64,000 nucleotides of DNA from Patescibacteria group bacterium. GTDB taxonomy: Bacteria > Patescibacteriota > Microgenomatia > UBA1406 > GWC2-37-13. Shown here in pieces: positions 34,514-43,073 of the stretch. The notes beneath the pieces were generated by a model. That model searched no databases. It had not been told where the DNA came from and saw only the letters and a list, made by a program, of their open reading frames with translations. The stretch covers positions 124,001 to 188,000 of the forward strand of contig JAOAFZ010000001.1 of NCBI GenBank assembly GCA_026415975.1, in the 5' to 3' direction. The position numbers were made by a program, and so were the translations under genes. The stretch's first letter is position 1, and each line of letters opens with the position of its first letter.

Positions 34514-36484
34514 TCACTGCTCTCGAACCGGACACATTCCGAGCTTCCTCATTTTTGCGATGTATTCGTTCACCGTATTTATAAATTCGGCATGGCTCCA
34601 GGTAAGCGGTGTCGCTGAAAGCGGGGCACCGGTAAGCGGGTGAATCTGTTCAGAGAGTGCTCCCGATGGCAACGCGTACTTTACACACCAGCGCAGCCAT
34701 TGCAAGGGTTTCTCCAGATCTTCGGGTTTCGTTGCTGCCTCTATTTGATACTGGGCAAGCCAGAGAGAACAGATGAACCACGGAGTACCTGGCACCTCGT
34801 CTGTTTGTCGGAAATACTGATCCCCTTCATACCGGCAGATACCGCCAACTTCAGAGCGACAGAGGAGGCGGTCTTCAACGAGTTTCATGCTATGGACTAC
34901 CCGTTCGTCGGAGTAGGGAAGAACACCGAACTTTACTATTCCGTATAGGCTTGAGCTGTCCAAGGTGCGGTCGTAGATTACTTTTTCGTCCCGGAAGTTT
35001 ACCATTTTCACAAAACCGTCTTCGGTAGTATAGAGGTATTTGAGTATTGCCTGCTTGATCTTTTCGGCCGAATGCGAGAACTTCACCTGGCTCTCTGTTT
35101 TGCCAAGAACCTCCGCAAACTGCGCTACGCATACAAGTGCGGCATACACCGACGCTGCGGTAAAAGTGTGCGTCCCGTACTTTTCTTCCCAGAGATCGTA
35201 TGAGGGAAGGGGCAAGCCGGTTTTTTCGTCGGTATAGGTGACAAGAAACTTCGCGGCACGCTCGATAAAATCGGCGTAATTAGCCTCGATAAACTCCAGA
35301 TCTTTCGATGCCTGATAGTAGTACCATAGTGAGCGGAGTACCAGAGCGGTCTCGTCTTCCTGGATTGGCAGGGTAATCTTCCCGTTGCGAGTCCACGGGT
35401 GCCAAGAACTGCCAAGCGAGCCGTCCGGTCGGTATTTATGCATCAGGTAGCCATCCTCGGTAATAACATCGAAGCAGAACTCGAAGAAGCGGCGCGCGTT
35501 GTTCAGATAGCCGCACCTGAGGAGGGTAAGTGCGGTAAGAGCGCCATCCCGGGGCCACATGTAGCTATAACTGTCGAAGCCGTAGTACAGCATATCCGAA
35601 TCGCCGGATGCGAGAATTGAGCCGTTGTTATCTACATGGCTTCGCACCAGGAGTAGCGATTTATTATAAAGTACCCGGATACTATCGTCGATGCCGCAGA
35701 AATTGGTGTCGTGCTGACTTAACCAAGCGTGCCAATAGTCCTCAGTGCTCTGGAGAATGTGTTCCGGTGTTTTCTTCTGAATGGCGTCGTTAAGGTCGAG
35801 GGCGCCTTTTATTGAGGTCGCGGCGGCAATCCAGTAGTAAATTGTCTGCTCTTCTTTATAGTTGAGGTGCAGGGTAACGCCAATTACCGAGTCCACCTTA
35901 CCATGTTGTATGGCATTTCCTTGCAGGACACCGTCTTCTGCATCGCGATACGTACCCTCCATGCCCTCGGAGCCGAATTTTCCGGTGCTGTACTGATCAA
36001 AGCCGGACTCGCCGGTAAGTGCATTTATAAGAAAGACCCGACGTCCTTTGTAGTGCACTATGCACTTGTGTATCGGGTCGTAATAGGCAGTGTCTCCTCG
36101 GTAGGATTCGTATATCTGGAATTCATGACAAAAAAATACTTTTATTGTGCGCTCGGAACTGTCCAGGTTGGTGACCACCAACTTTCGGAGGAAGATTGTT
36201 TTTTCGTTATAGACGACGTCCGTAAAGTCGATACGAACCTTCAGCTCATTGTTGATTGCAACAATACTAGAGGCGAGCGTATCCGATGGGCTTGCAATCT
36301 GGATATCCCAGCTGGGATCATCGAACCAGCGGTGTCCCTGATCAGTATGCACCCCTATCCGGTGCACGAGATGACCACCCATGTGATTCTCAAGACCGAC
36401 ATAAGGAAAGTAGAGATCGCGGACTTGTGCCCGACTATCCATCATCACGAGCATCTGCCCGTTAGCCAGGGAGATTAAGCGCAT
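34514..36484 (-). CDS. GH15 glucoamylase-family glycoside hydrolase
   Basis: 656 residues, the bacterial/archaeal glucoamylase size. An N-terminal beta-sandwich (about 1-250) precedes an (alpha/alpha)6 barrel. Substrate-binding MWPRDG is at about 309-314. The general acid lies in DLWEE (about 430-434) and the general base is Glu612 in ALSEQIHP. It releases glucose from alpha-glucan ends, or may cleave trehalose-like bonds. There is no signal peptide, so it acts in the cytosol. It overlaps the preceding gene by one base and ends an operon with a glucan synthase-like GT, GH57 and a small protein. Confidence 0.9.
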   Translation of the reverse strand: MRLISLANGQMLVMMDSRAQVRDLYFPYVGLENHMGGHLVHRIGVHTDQGHRWFDDPSWDIQIASPSDTLASSIVAINNELKVRIDFTDVVYNEKTIFLRKLVVTNLDSSERTIKVFFCHEFQIYESYRGDTAYYDPIHKCIVHYKGRRVFLINALTGESGFDQYSTGKFGSEGMEGTYRDAEDGVLQGNAIQHGKVDSVIGVTLHLNYKEEQTIYYWIAAATSIKGALDLNDAIQKKTPEHILQSTEDYWHAWLSQHDTNFCGIDDSIRVLYNKSLLLVRSHVDNNGSILASGDSDMLYYGFDSYSYMWPRDGALTALTLLRCGYLNNARRFFEFCFDVITEDGYLMHKYRPDGSLGSSWHPWTRNGKITLPIQEDETALVLRSLWYYYQASKDLEFIEANYADFIERAAKFLVTYTDEKTGLPLPSYDLWEEKYGTHTFTAASVYAALVCVAQFAEVLGKTESQVKFSHSAEKIKQAILKYLYTTEDGFVKMVNFRDEKVIYDRTLDSSSLYGIVKFGVLPYSDERVVHSMKLVEDRLLCRSEVGGICRYEGDQYFRQTDEVPGTPWFICSLWLAQYQIEAATKPEDLEKPLQWLRWCVKYALPSGALSEQIHPLTGAPLSATPLTWSHAEFINTVNEYIAKMRKLGMCPVREQ

Positions 36485-36825
36485 TACTTATAGTTCCGCA
36501 AAAACTTTATGAGGACGCGGCGCGTGCTCAATATGGTTTTGCAACGATCCAGTTCGTCGGCGCAATCCGCGTCCTGAAGTACCCCGCGAACCCAAGCTGC
36601 GAAATCGTTCTTTGAATCGGTAACGTGATAGGCGAACTGTTCTTCGGTAATGTTGTCGAGGGCATGCTTGAGTTCTTTGAGGTTGCGGAGTGCGGGGCCA
36701 TCATGCAGCCAAAATTCTTGCCCCTCACCTGCCTGCACAAGATCTTTTGGGCCGTCGTTAAAACCCTGCGTAAACCGTGACAGTGTATTGAGAACATTGA
36801 AAGTCGCATCAGTCATGGAATGCAT
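36484..36825 (-). CDS. Small helical protein of unknown function (DUF5752-like)
   Basis: 113 residues, all helical. The pattern FWLHDGPALRNLKELKHAL with DFAAWVRGVLQDADCADEL resembles small proteins (DUF5752-like) found with glycoside hydrolases in CPR genomes; this family name is from memory and should be checked. A second ATG three codons downstream (36816) is possible. It lies between the GH57 and GH15 genes in one operon, overlapping GH15 by one base, so it probably serves alpha-glucan metabolism as a regulator or adaptor. No catalytic motif is visible. Confidence 0.72.
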   Translation of the reverse strand: MHSMTDATFNVLNTLSRFTQGFNDGPKDLVQAGEGQEFWLHDGPALRNLKELKHALDNITEEQFAYHVTDSKNDFAAWVRGVLQDADCADELDRCKTILSTRRVLIKFLRNYK

Positions 36826-36851
36826 GATATAGGCTATAGAAAACTAATATA

Positions 36852-38063
36852 CTAAGAATATGATTTTTTTGCGTTGTTTGCAACACGTAATCGAAGGTCC
36901 TGCATAGCGTTCATAAACGAGATAAAGGCTTCATAGGGCGATTCATACGGGCTGAAATACTTATGCACATCTCCGTCAGAGAACCACTTGGTACACATAT
37001 AATAAAAATGGTCCGATGTAGTAAGCTTTCGCCAATCATCGATGATTTTTTTATCATTCGTCTTAAGCACATCGTTTTCCAAAGCAAAAATATGCTTCAT
37101 AGCGTCGAATTGAATCGGATTCGAGAGCCAGGCGGACAGATCGCGTTCTGTATCTGCCCAGGAAACGTAGTGCGGGTAATCCAGCTCACCGCGTTCAGGA
37201 TAGCGTTCGATTGCCTCTGACGGGGTAACAAAATCGTTGTCCGGATGTTGGAGGATATACTTTGGCATGTGCTCCAGAAATTTGAAGATTCCTGTATCCT
37301 CCCACTGGTGCTCGCCGAAGGTCTCGTAATCCATAAACAGGTTTACCAGTTCACCGTTTCCATTAACCTGATTTATCCATTTGGTGAACTTTGGAGCGGT
37401 AAGCGGATACTCTTTCCAGGCTTTGTTCGAAAAGCGGAAAGCGATATCATCCGAGAGTTTGTAATTTTTTACGAGCAATCTGATGCGCTTTGTTCCCTTC
37501 GGCCGATACACGAAATTCGGGCTTCGCCAGCCGAGAATAAAGTCTGCACCTTCAGCAAGTATTCCCTTGTACCCCATATGCTCCACTTCATGAGCTACTT
37601 CATTTGAGTATATAAGCTCAGTATTGCGGAACACTTTCGGTTCATAGTCAAAGAGTTCTTTTACGATCTTCGCATGCATCTTCACCTGGCGGCGAAACTC
37701 CTCGCGGGAGTAGAGGAACGCCAGCGAATGATAGTACGTTTCGGCGATAATCTCGACACGTCCTGTTTTCACCAGTTCCTGAAACGACTCCAGTACTTCC
37801 GGAGCATACTCCTGGAACTGTTCAAGGACTGTACCGGTAATCGAGAACGATACCCGGAACTCCGGATGCCGCTTGAGAAGCTTGAGAAGTACCGCGTTCG
37901 TGGGAAGGTATGACTTCTGGGCAACTTTGAGGAGAATTTTTTTGTTATCGAGCCGGTCTTCTTCTGTTTCGAAATAATTATGATCCTTTGTAATGTCGAA
38001 GAACCGGTACCGTTTTACCCGGTAGGGCTGGTGGACATGCAAATAAAGACAGACGGACGCCAT
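36852..38063 (-). CDS. GH57 family alpha-amylase/glucanotransferase-like hydrolase
   Basis: 403 residues. The GH57 hallmarks are present: HVHQPYR at residues 9-15, the nucleophile Glu149 in FRNTELIYS, and the acid/base Asp245 in MDYETFGEHQ. Family members cleave or transfer alpha-1,4-glucan chains or make branches. The length is at the short end and suits the alpha-amylase subgroup over the longer branching enzymes. No signal peptide is seen, so it is cytosolic. It starts two bases after the preceding glycosyltransferase stop. With a GT and GH15 it forms a synthesis/breakdown set for an internal glucan. Confidence 0.92.
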   Translation of the reverse strand: MASVCLYLHVHQPYRVKRYRFFDITKDHNYFETEEDRLDNKKILLKVAQKSYLPTNAVLLKLLKRHPEFRVSFSITGTVLEQFQEYAPEVLESFQELVKTGRVEIIAETYYHSLAFLYSREEFRRQVKMHAKIVKELFDYEPKVFRNTELIYSNEVAHEVEHMGYKGILAEGADFILGWRSPNFVYRPKGTKRIRLLVKNYKLSDDIAFRFSNKAWKEYPLTAPKFTKWINQVNGNGELVNLFMDYETFGEHQWEDTGIFKFLEHMPKYILQHPDNDFVTPSEAIERYPERGELDYPHYVSWADTERDLSAWLSNPIQFDAMKHIFALENDVLKTNDKKIIDDWRKLTTSDHFYYMCTKWFSDGDVHKYFSPYESPYEAFISFMNAMQDLRLRVANNAKKSYS

Positions 38064-38065
38064 AG

Positions 38066-39283
38066 TTAGTGTGCTAGTAACTGATTGTATATCTGATGTA
38101 CTTTTCTCGCGGAATGATTCCAGGTATGACGTTCCACCTCTTTGAGTCCGTTGTGATGCAACGTCTGGTACAGGGATTCATGATTAAGGATTGCAAGGAT
38201 CTTGTTCGCCATTTCCTGTGTGTCCCAGAAATCCACTTTCAGAGCATGATTTAGAACTTCTGAGACTCCGGACTGTTTGGATACAATCAACGGCGTACCG
38301 TTCGCGATTGCCTCGAGGGCTGCTATGCCGTAGGGTTCGGACACCGACGGCATAACATAAGCATCGGCGGCCTGGTAGATTTTATTCAGCTCTGCACCTC
38401 GGAGGAATCCGGTAAAGATAATCTTATTGGATATACCAAGGCGTGCCGCATCTTCCATAAGCTGTCGTTCCGCATCACCCGATCCGGCAATGATAAACGT
38501 AACATCCGGGTAATACTGTAACACGAGATGAGCCGCTCTTAGAAAGTAATCCGCTCCTTTCTGGAGTGTAAGACGGCCCACAAACAGAACAATCTTGCCA
38601 AAAATAGCACGCACCTGCTGAATATCGTGGTGACGATACCGGAACTCATGCAGATTTATGCCGTTGTGGACAACGTCTACTTTGTGACGAGGAATATGGT
38701 AGTGCCTGCAGATAACATCTCTGGTATATCCGCTTACGGCAATTACCCTGTCGGCACGTTTCATGCCCTCTTTTTCTATATGATAAATATACGGGTGGGC
38801 ACCGTTAAAGCCTGTCCGATCCAGTTCCGTAGCATGCACATGGAGAACCAGCGGTTTCCGGGATATGTGGCGAGCCTCCATCCCGGCTCCGAACGAAAGC
38901 CAGTCGTGTGCATGAATGATATCGAAACGGGTTGAGTTCGCCACGGTGCGGGCATTTACCGAATACCGGTATACCTCGGTGATTAAGTCCGTACTGATGA
39001 TATCATCCGACTTGAGAGTTTTCCGGAGGGATTTATAAAGCTGAGTCGTCAGATAGGGATTGTATAGTGTCCGGTAGAAATCTTCATTTACCTCATGCTC
39101 ATCTGCAAAGGTAATCTGGATTTTATTCGAGGTTGCCCCGACTTTCCGGGGAAGAACAAACGTAACGCAGACATTATCATCAGCAAGGCCATGGGACAGA
39201 CCATGGCAAGCGGTTCCAAGACCGCCGCTGTTAAACGGCGGGAATTCCCAGCCAAACATCAGTACATGAGGGGACTTCTGCAT
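38066..39283 (-). CDS. Glycogen synthase-like glycosyltransferase (GT4/GT5)
   Basis: 405 residues with a GT-B fold. The N-terminus reads MFGWEFPPFNSGGLGTACHGL; the K/GxGG-type loop and a Glyco_transf_5-like first half suggest a glycogen/starch synthase relative. The donor half has IVLFVGRLTLQKGADYFLRA and EPYGIAALEAIANGTPLIV (E-x7-E). It probably elongates an alpha-glucan from a nucleotide or maltose-phosphate donor. It is the first gene of the operon GT, GH57, small protein, GH15. The nearest -10 (TATAAT, minus strand) is about 25 nt upstream. Confidence 0.85.
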   Translation of the reverse strand: MQKSPHVLMFGWEFPPFNSGGLGTACHGLSHGLADDNVCVTFVLPRKVGATSNKIQITFADEHEVNEDFYRTLYNPYLTTQLYKSLRKTLKSDDIISTDLITEVYRYSVNARTVANSTRFDIIHAHDWLSFGAGMEARHISRKPLVLHVHATELDRTGFNGAHPYIYHIEKEGMKRADRVIAVSGYTRDVICRHYHIPRHKVDVVHNGINLHEFRYRHHDIQQVRAIFGKIVLFVGRLTLQKGADYFLRAAHLVLQYYPDVTFIIAGSGDAERQLMEDAARLGISNKIIFTGFLRGAELNKIYQAADAYVMPSVSEPYGIAALEAIANGTPLIVSKQSGVSEVLNHALKVDFWDTQEMANKILAILNHESLYQTLHHNGLKEVERHTWNHSARKVHQIYNQLLAH

Positions 39284-39346
39284 TTACGTTGTGAACACCA
39301 GATACTTCATTATAGAGACGCGCAAATCAAAGATTCAAGAGCAAAA

Positions 39347-39358
39347 TTAAAACTCACG
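39347..39358 (+). repeat. 12-bp direct repeat, left copy
   Basis: TTAAAACTCACG, repeated identically at 39595-39606. The pair flanks 236 nt without a gene. Confidence 0.6.
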
Positions 39359-39594
39359 TAAGAGCGGTAAATGCACTTAGAGCGTTTTGTAGAGTTATTG
39401 TCATATTTCGGACGCGCTAGTCAGGATTTTTCATCACGAAATATACGTAATAAATATGTATTTAACCGAATGAGTTTGTAAAAGATGGTCTAGTCCCTTT
39501 GAATACCTTACTCTGTAAGTGCTGAAAAACAGAAAAAATTTCTGCTTAAATTGAGCGAAGATGTGCCCTCGAATACTGGAACGGAGCAGATACG

Positions 39595-39606
39595 TTAAAA
39601 CTCACG
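39595..39606 (+). repeat. 12-bp direct repeat, right copy
   Basis: The same twelve bases as 39347-39358, in the same orientation. Confidence 0.6.
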
Positions 39607-39614
39607 CCCGTCTC

Positions 39615-39647
39615 TAGCTGTGTGTGATCTTGATCACATACAAGCTA
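39615..39647. promoter_or_regulatory. Long inverted repeat overlapping the end of ung
   Basis: The core TGTGATCTTGATCACA (39623-39638) is a perfect palindrome apart from its central TT, and TAGCT (39615-39619) pairs with AGCTA (39643-39647) outside it. The right edge includes the ung stop codon. No T run follows on the minus strand, so it may be an RNA 3' end, an attenuator, or an operator; the core equals the CRP consensus TGTGA-N6-TCACA by sequence. Confidence 0.5.
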
Positions 39648-40310
39648 CCTCCAGTCAATAGGATCGAGTCCGTGCTCCACCAGGTAAGCATTGCAGCGGC
39701 TGAAGTGGTGATTCCCGAAAAACCGGTCGGCAGAATATGGCGACGGGTGTGCGGAGGTGAGTACCAGATTTCGAACGGGATCGACTACGGCTCCCTTTTC
39801 CTGAGCGAACTTTCCCCAGAGCAAATATACGAGGTGTTGTTTTTGATCGTTCAGGGCGCGCACAACCGCATCCGTAAACCGTTCCCAGCCTAGTCCACGG
39901 TGCGATGCTGGTGATCCGGCCCGCACCGTAAGCACAGCATTAAGGAGAAGCACCCCCTGCTTTGCCCACCGGGATAGGTCACCTGACGGGAGCGGGGCAA
40001 CACCCAGATCGTCCTGTATTTCCTTGAAGATATTCTTTAGGGATGGTGGAATTCGGACCCCCTCGTGCACAGCAAAACACAGACCATTTGCCTGACCTGC
40101 TCCATGGTAGGGATCCTGACCGATAATCACAACCTTCACCGCATCGAACGGACACAGGTCGAAGGCACGAAACACATCCCGGGCCGGAGGATACACCTGT
40201 TTTGAAAGGTACTCAGCTCGCACCTTTTCGGCAAGTTGTGCAAAATAAGGCGAATTAAATTCCCCGGCGAGGGAATGCTTCCAGGATTGATCTATACGTA
40301 CATCTGGCAT
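39645..40310 (-). CDS. ung: Uracil-DNA glycosylase (family 1)
   Basis: 221 residues. The catalytic water-activating motif GQDPYHGAGQANG is at about 62-74, and the DNA-intercalating HPSPYSADRFFG loop is near residue 186; together they define family 1 UDG. LLLNAVLTV is also conserved. The enzyme excises uracil from DNA arising from cytosine deamination. TATAAT on the minus strand 8 nt before the ATG predicts a leaderless transcript. An inverted repeat overlaps the stop codon. Confidence 0.97.
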   Translation of the reverse strand: MPDVRIDQSWKHSLAGEFNSPYFAQLAEKVRAEYLSKQVYPPARDVFRAFDLCPFDAVKVVIIGQDPYHGAGQANGLCFAVHEGVRIPPSLKNIFKEIQDDLGVAPLPSGDLSRWAKQGVLLLNAVLTVRAGSPASHRGLGWERFTDAVVRALNDQKQHLVYLLWGKFAQEKGAVVDPVRNLVLTSAHPSPYSADRFFGNHHFSRCNAYLVEHGLDPIDWR

Positions 40311-40318
40311 ACCGGATC

Positions 40319-40324
40319 ATTATA
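40319..40324 (-). promoter_or_regulatory. -10 box (TATAAT) for ung
   Basis: TATAAT on the minus strand, 8 nt before the ATG at 40310. Confidence 0.55.
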
Positions 40325-40391
40325 CCGGTAAGAGAGCTGTTGTGCCGCTGATTCCTCTGGTGTTCCGAAACGCTTCTGCTAGTATATATCC

Positions 40392-41378
40392 ATGAAACAT
40401 CACGCTAATTCTGAACCGGCAACTGAGGTTTCCCCCGGTTCCGCACTAAAAAAATCGTCTCTCCGCATTTTTTTCACCGGATTTGGTATGGGAACCGCTG
40501 ATCTGGTACCCGGCGTTTCGGGAGGAACCATTGCCTTCATCTTCGGTATTTATGAAACCTTGATAAATACTATAAAACACCTCACAGGTCCTGTTTTACA
40601 GCTTATTTTAAGAGGGAAACTTATACAGGCATTCCGTGAAATACCATTCGGATTTATAATTCCCCTGGCTACCGGTTTGTTTGCTGCCATTTTCACGCTC
40701 TCAAAGCTGATTGCCTGGCTCCTTACGGAGCATCCGGTGTTTCTCTGGTCGTTTTTCTTCGGACTGGTACTTGCTTCTATCGTGATCGTGGCAAAACGGG
40801 TAGGGCATTGGTCGGCTGCAAATATTCTTGCGTGCATTGTATCGGCAACTGGAACCTACTTTCTGGTAGGGGCAGTTCCGGTTGAAACACCGAATACGTT
40901 GCCCTGGATCTTCGGAAGCGGAGCGATGGCCATCATTGCCATGATCCTCCCTGGTATATCGGGATCCTTCATTCTACTAATCCTTGGGAAATACTCACAG
41001 ATCTTGGCAGCGGTGAACAACCGGGATTTCATTACGCTCCTTGTTTTTATTGCTGGTTGCGCAGTCGGAATAGGAGTCTTTTCCCGGGCACTGAGCTTTT
41101 TGTTTAAACACTATCACGATGTTACGATTGCAATTCTGACTGGTTTTCTTGTTGGCTCACTGCGTAAGGTATGGCCATGGAAAGAAGCGATCATTACACG
41201 GGTAAACAGTCATGGTGAGGTGGTACCCGTTGTCGAGCGGAATCTTTTGCCAGCCATCGAACCCGCGACATTCGCTGCACTCGCACTGATTCTGGCGGGT
41301 GTGGGGTTAATGGCATACTTCCAACGGTTTGAAAGTTCCAAGGACAAACCGAAGACAGAGAAAATTGTAAATGCGTAG
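40392..41378 (+). CDS. DUF368 (PopT-type) polyprenyl-phosphate flippase-like membrane protein
   Basis: 328 residues with about nine helices. The DUF368 signature GTADLVPGVSGGTIAFIFGIYE is at about residues 34-55, and a second related repeat IAMILPGISGSFILLILGKY follows near 180-200. Members of this family (PopT) were recently shown to return undecaprenyl phosphate across the membrane. That role fits the many lipid-carrier-dependent genes and uppP in the window. The inverted-repeat design is visible from the two PGxSG motifs. A TAGTAT box six bases before the ATG may be the promoter. Confidence 0.88.
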   Translation: MKHHANSEPATEVSPGSALKKSSLRIFFTGFGMGTADLVPGVSGGTIAFIFGIYETLINTIKHLTGPVLQLILRGKLIQAFREIPFGFIIPLATGLFAAIFTLSKLIAWLLTEHPVFLWSFFFGLVLASIVIVAKRVGHWSAANILACIVSATGTYFLVGAVPVETPNTLPWIFGSGAMAIIAMILPGISGSFILLILGKYSQILAAVNNRDFITLLVFIAGCAVGIGVFSRALSFLFKHYHDVTIAILTGFLVGSLRKVWPWKEAIITRVNSHGEVVPVVERNLLPAIEPATFAALALILAGVGLMAYFQRFESSKDKPKTEKIVNA

Positions 41379-41413
41379 CTGTCGTATTTGAAACAGTAGG
41401 CCTCACGGCTTAT

Positions 41414-42433
41414 TTACCTGACGAATAGGTAGGCGAGGTATACTCCGTACGCGATAAGCATTGTGATACCCTCCCAGCGGTCGACGTGTTTCTTGTGGAG
41501 CAGAAATGTGCACAGAAACAAGAAAATACTGGCTGCAACCATAACTCCAAGGTCAATAATATCGACACCGGTTACTTGCACCGGTTTTACGAGTGCGGTT
41601 ATTCCCAGAATCAGAAAAATATTGAAGATATTTGACCCAACAATATTTCCCACTGCAATATCTGCCTGACCTTTCCGGGCTGCAGCAACCGATGTTGCCA
41701 GTTCCGGAAGACCTGTTCCGGCGGCTATCAGAGTTAGTGCAATTACTTTTTCACTTAAGCCGATTGCTTGTGCAAGAATAACAGCATTATCCACAACCAG
41801 CCGACTGCCGAGGACAAGCCCGGCCAAGCCAGCCAAGGCCATAAAAAATGAAACCGGAATTGAATGCATGGTTATTTGATCCCCGCCATCGTTTTGTATT
41901 TTTGCAATGCCAAAAGTGTAGTAAAGGAAAACCGCAAAAAACATTAGCAGAATCAGTCCGTTACTAAAGGAAATTGTTCCGAGCACCGCTTCCGGTCGAA
42001 TTCCTCCGTCAGGAATTCTTCCGTAGTCGAACACATACTGTAATCCGAGGACAAATACGGCAATAGCGCCCAGAACTGACAGGGGAATCTCTTTCCAGAC
42101 TGTATTGCTGTGAATTCTTAAGGGATGGATTATAGAAGCAATTGCGAGAATGATGAGGATATTAAATATATTTGATCCGACGACGTTTCCGAATGCGAGT
42201 TGGGTGGAACCTTGCAAAGCTCCGGTCACGCTAACCACCAGTTCCGGTGCAGAGGTGCCAAAAGCAACGATGGTAAGTCCGATTACAATTGGGGCGATTT
42301 TTGCCCGAGCCGCGATGGAAGATGCTCCGTCTACCAGAAAATCAGCAGCTTTGCCTACTACTACCAGACCAGAAACAAAGAGAACAAGTGGAAGGATCAT
42401 AAAACGTAAGAAATTATTCAACGAGTATACCAT
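41414..42433 (-). CDS. CaCA family sodium/calcium exchanger
   Basis: About 339 residues and ten helices. The two alpha-repeats are clear: AFGTSAPELVVSVTGAL with GNVVGSNIFNILIIL in the first half, and AAGTGLPELATSVAAA with GNIVGSNIFNIFLIL in the second. They form the ion sites for Ca2+/Na+ (or H+) exchange. The start is uncertain: the ATG at 42433, or the ATG at 42400 where MILPLVLFVSG gives a more usual N-terminus. It may work with the P-type ATPase further downstream in calcium export. Confidence 0.92.
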   Translation of the reverse strand: MVYSLNNFLRFMILPLVLFVSGLVVVGKAADFLVDGASSIAARAKIAPIVIGLTIVAFGTSAPELVVSVTGALQGSTQLAFGNVVGSNIFNILIILAIASIIHPLRIHSNTVWKEIPLSVLGAIAVFVLGLQYVFDYGRIPDGGIRPEAVLGTISFSNGLILLMFFAVFLYYTFGIAKIQNDGGDQITMHSIPVSFFMALAGLAGLVLGSRLVVDNAVILAQAIGLSEKVIALTLIAAGTGLPELATSVAAARKGQADIAVGNIVGSNIFNIFLILGITALVKPVQVTGVDIIDLGVMVAASIFLFLCTFLLHKKHVDRWEGITMLIAYGVYLAYLFVR

Positions 42434-42665
42434 ATGGAATATGTATTTCTGCAAGCATGGGTATTTAATGGGAGGAAACTTAGGAGACTAAAATATGTAA
42501 CTGTAATATTGTGATTGATATAACAAGCCATTATATAACCAGTATCGTACTGGTAAAGAAATCCCCTTGATCATGAGCCGTCAATCGTAGGGTACGAAGC
42601 ACTGCGGACTAAACAGAAAATACAACAAAACTGTTTATCAGCGGGCAGACGCTGGAAATAGCTGA
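42434..42665. other. Intergenic DNA, no intact gene
   Basis: No credible start or full reading frame. A 33-codon open stretch without a start (about 42558-42661) has ordinary amino-acid composition and could be further gene debris. Confidence 0.4.
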
Positions 42666-42984
42666 ATGAACCCGGGAGAACTTGACAAAGAATACGACAT
42701 CATCTCAGACGAGCAACCAGTTCGACCTGAGGAAGTAGTGAAAACTCGAGTAGAGGGGGTCCGGGCCAGGCAGCCGCGAAGCGTTTGTTATTTCAAGCAA
42801 AACATTTCAGGCATGTGACGAAATCTCCAATCAGCAGCTGACAACTCAAGCAAGGGATTGTATTGCTGCTTGCAATCCTAGCGACTTTGCCTGCGTTAGC
42901 AATTGCCGCAACCAGGATACTTCGGGAATTGAGAACTGTAATGCTGCTTTGAGTCTGCCAAAGAATCATGGGAGGCGTTGGTAA
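42666..42984 (+). pseudogene. Cysteine-rich small protein remnant, one frameshift
   Basis: From the ATG at 42666 the frame reads MNPGELDKEYDIISDEQP, is interrupted at a run of five G near 42755-42760, and continues in another frame to the TAA at 42982. Removing one G gives a continuous 105-residue protein whose second half has six cysteines in ACDEI, DCIAACNPSD, FACVSNCRN and ENCNAAL contexts. I do not recognise it. The acidic-proline-glycine first part is similar in style to the stalk of the toxin protein at 44570, so it may be debris of a related secreted protein. Confidence 0.5.
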
Positions 42985-43073
42985 ACGAAAACTGCCTCTG
43001 ACGTTACAGTCGCAGGAGGGTATAGTTAGAAAAGTGAGGGTGATTTTTTGCGTATCTCTATTTTATCGATATA

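Larger units (their letters stand above)
39284..39644. other. Non-coding interval between the glucan operon and ung
   Basis: I find no credible gene in these 361 nt. It holds a minus-strand TATAAT for the GT4/5 gene near the left end, two copies of a 12-base direct repeat (39347-39358 and 39595-39606) that bracket 236 nt, and a strong inverted repeat at the right end. Confidence 0.6.
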
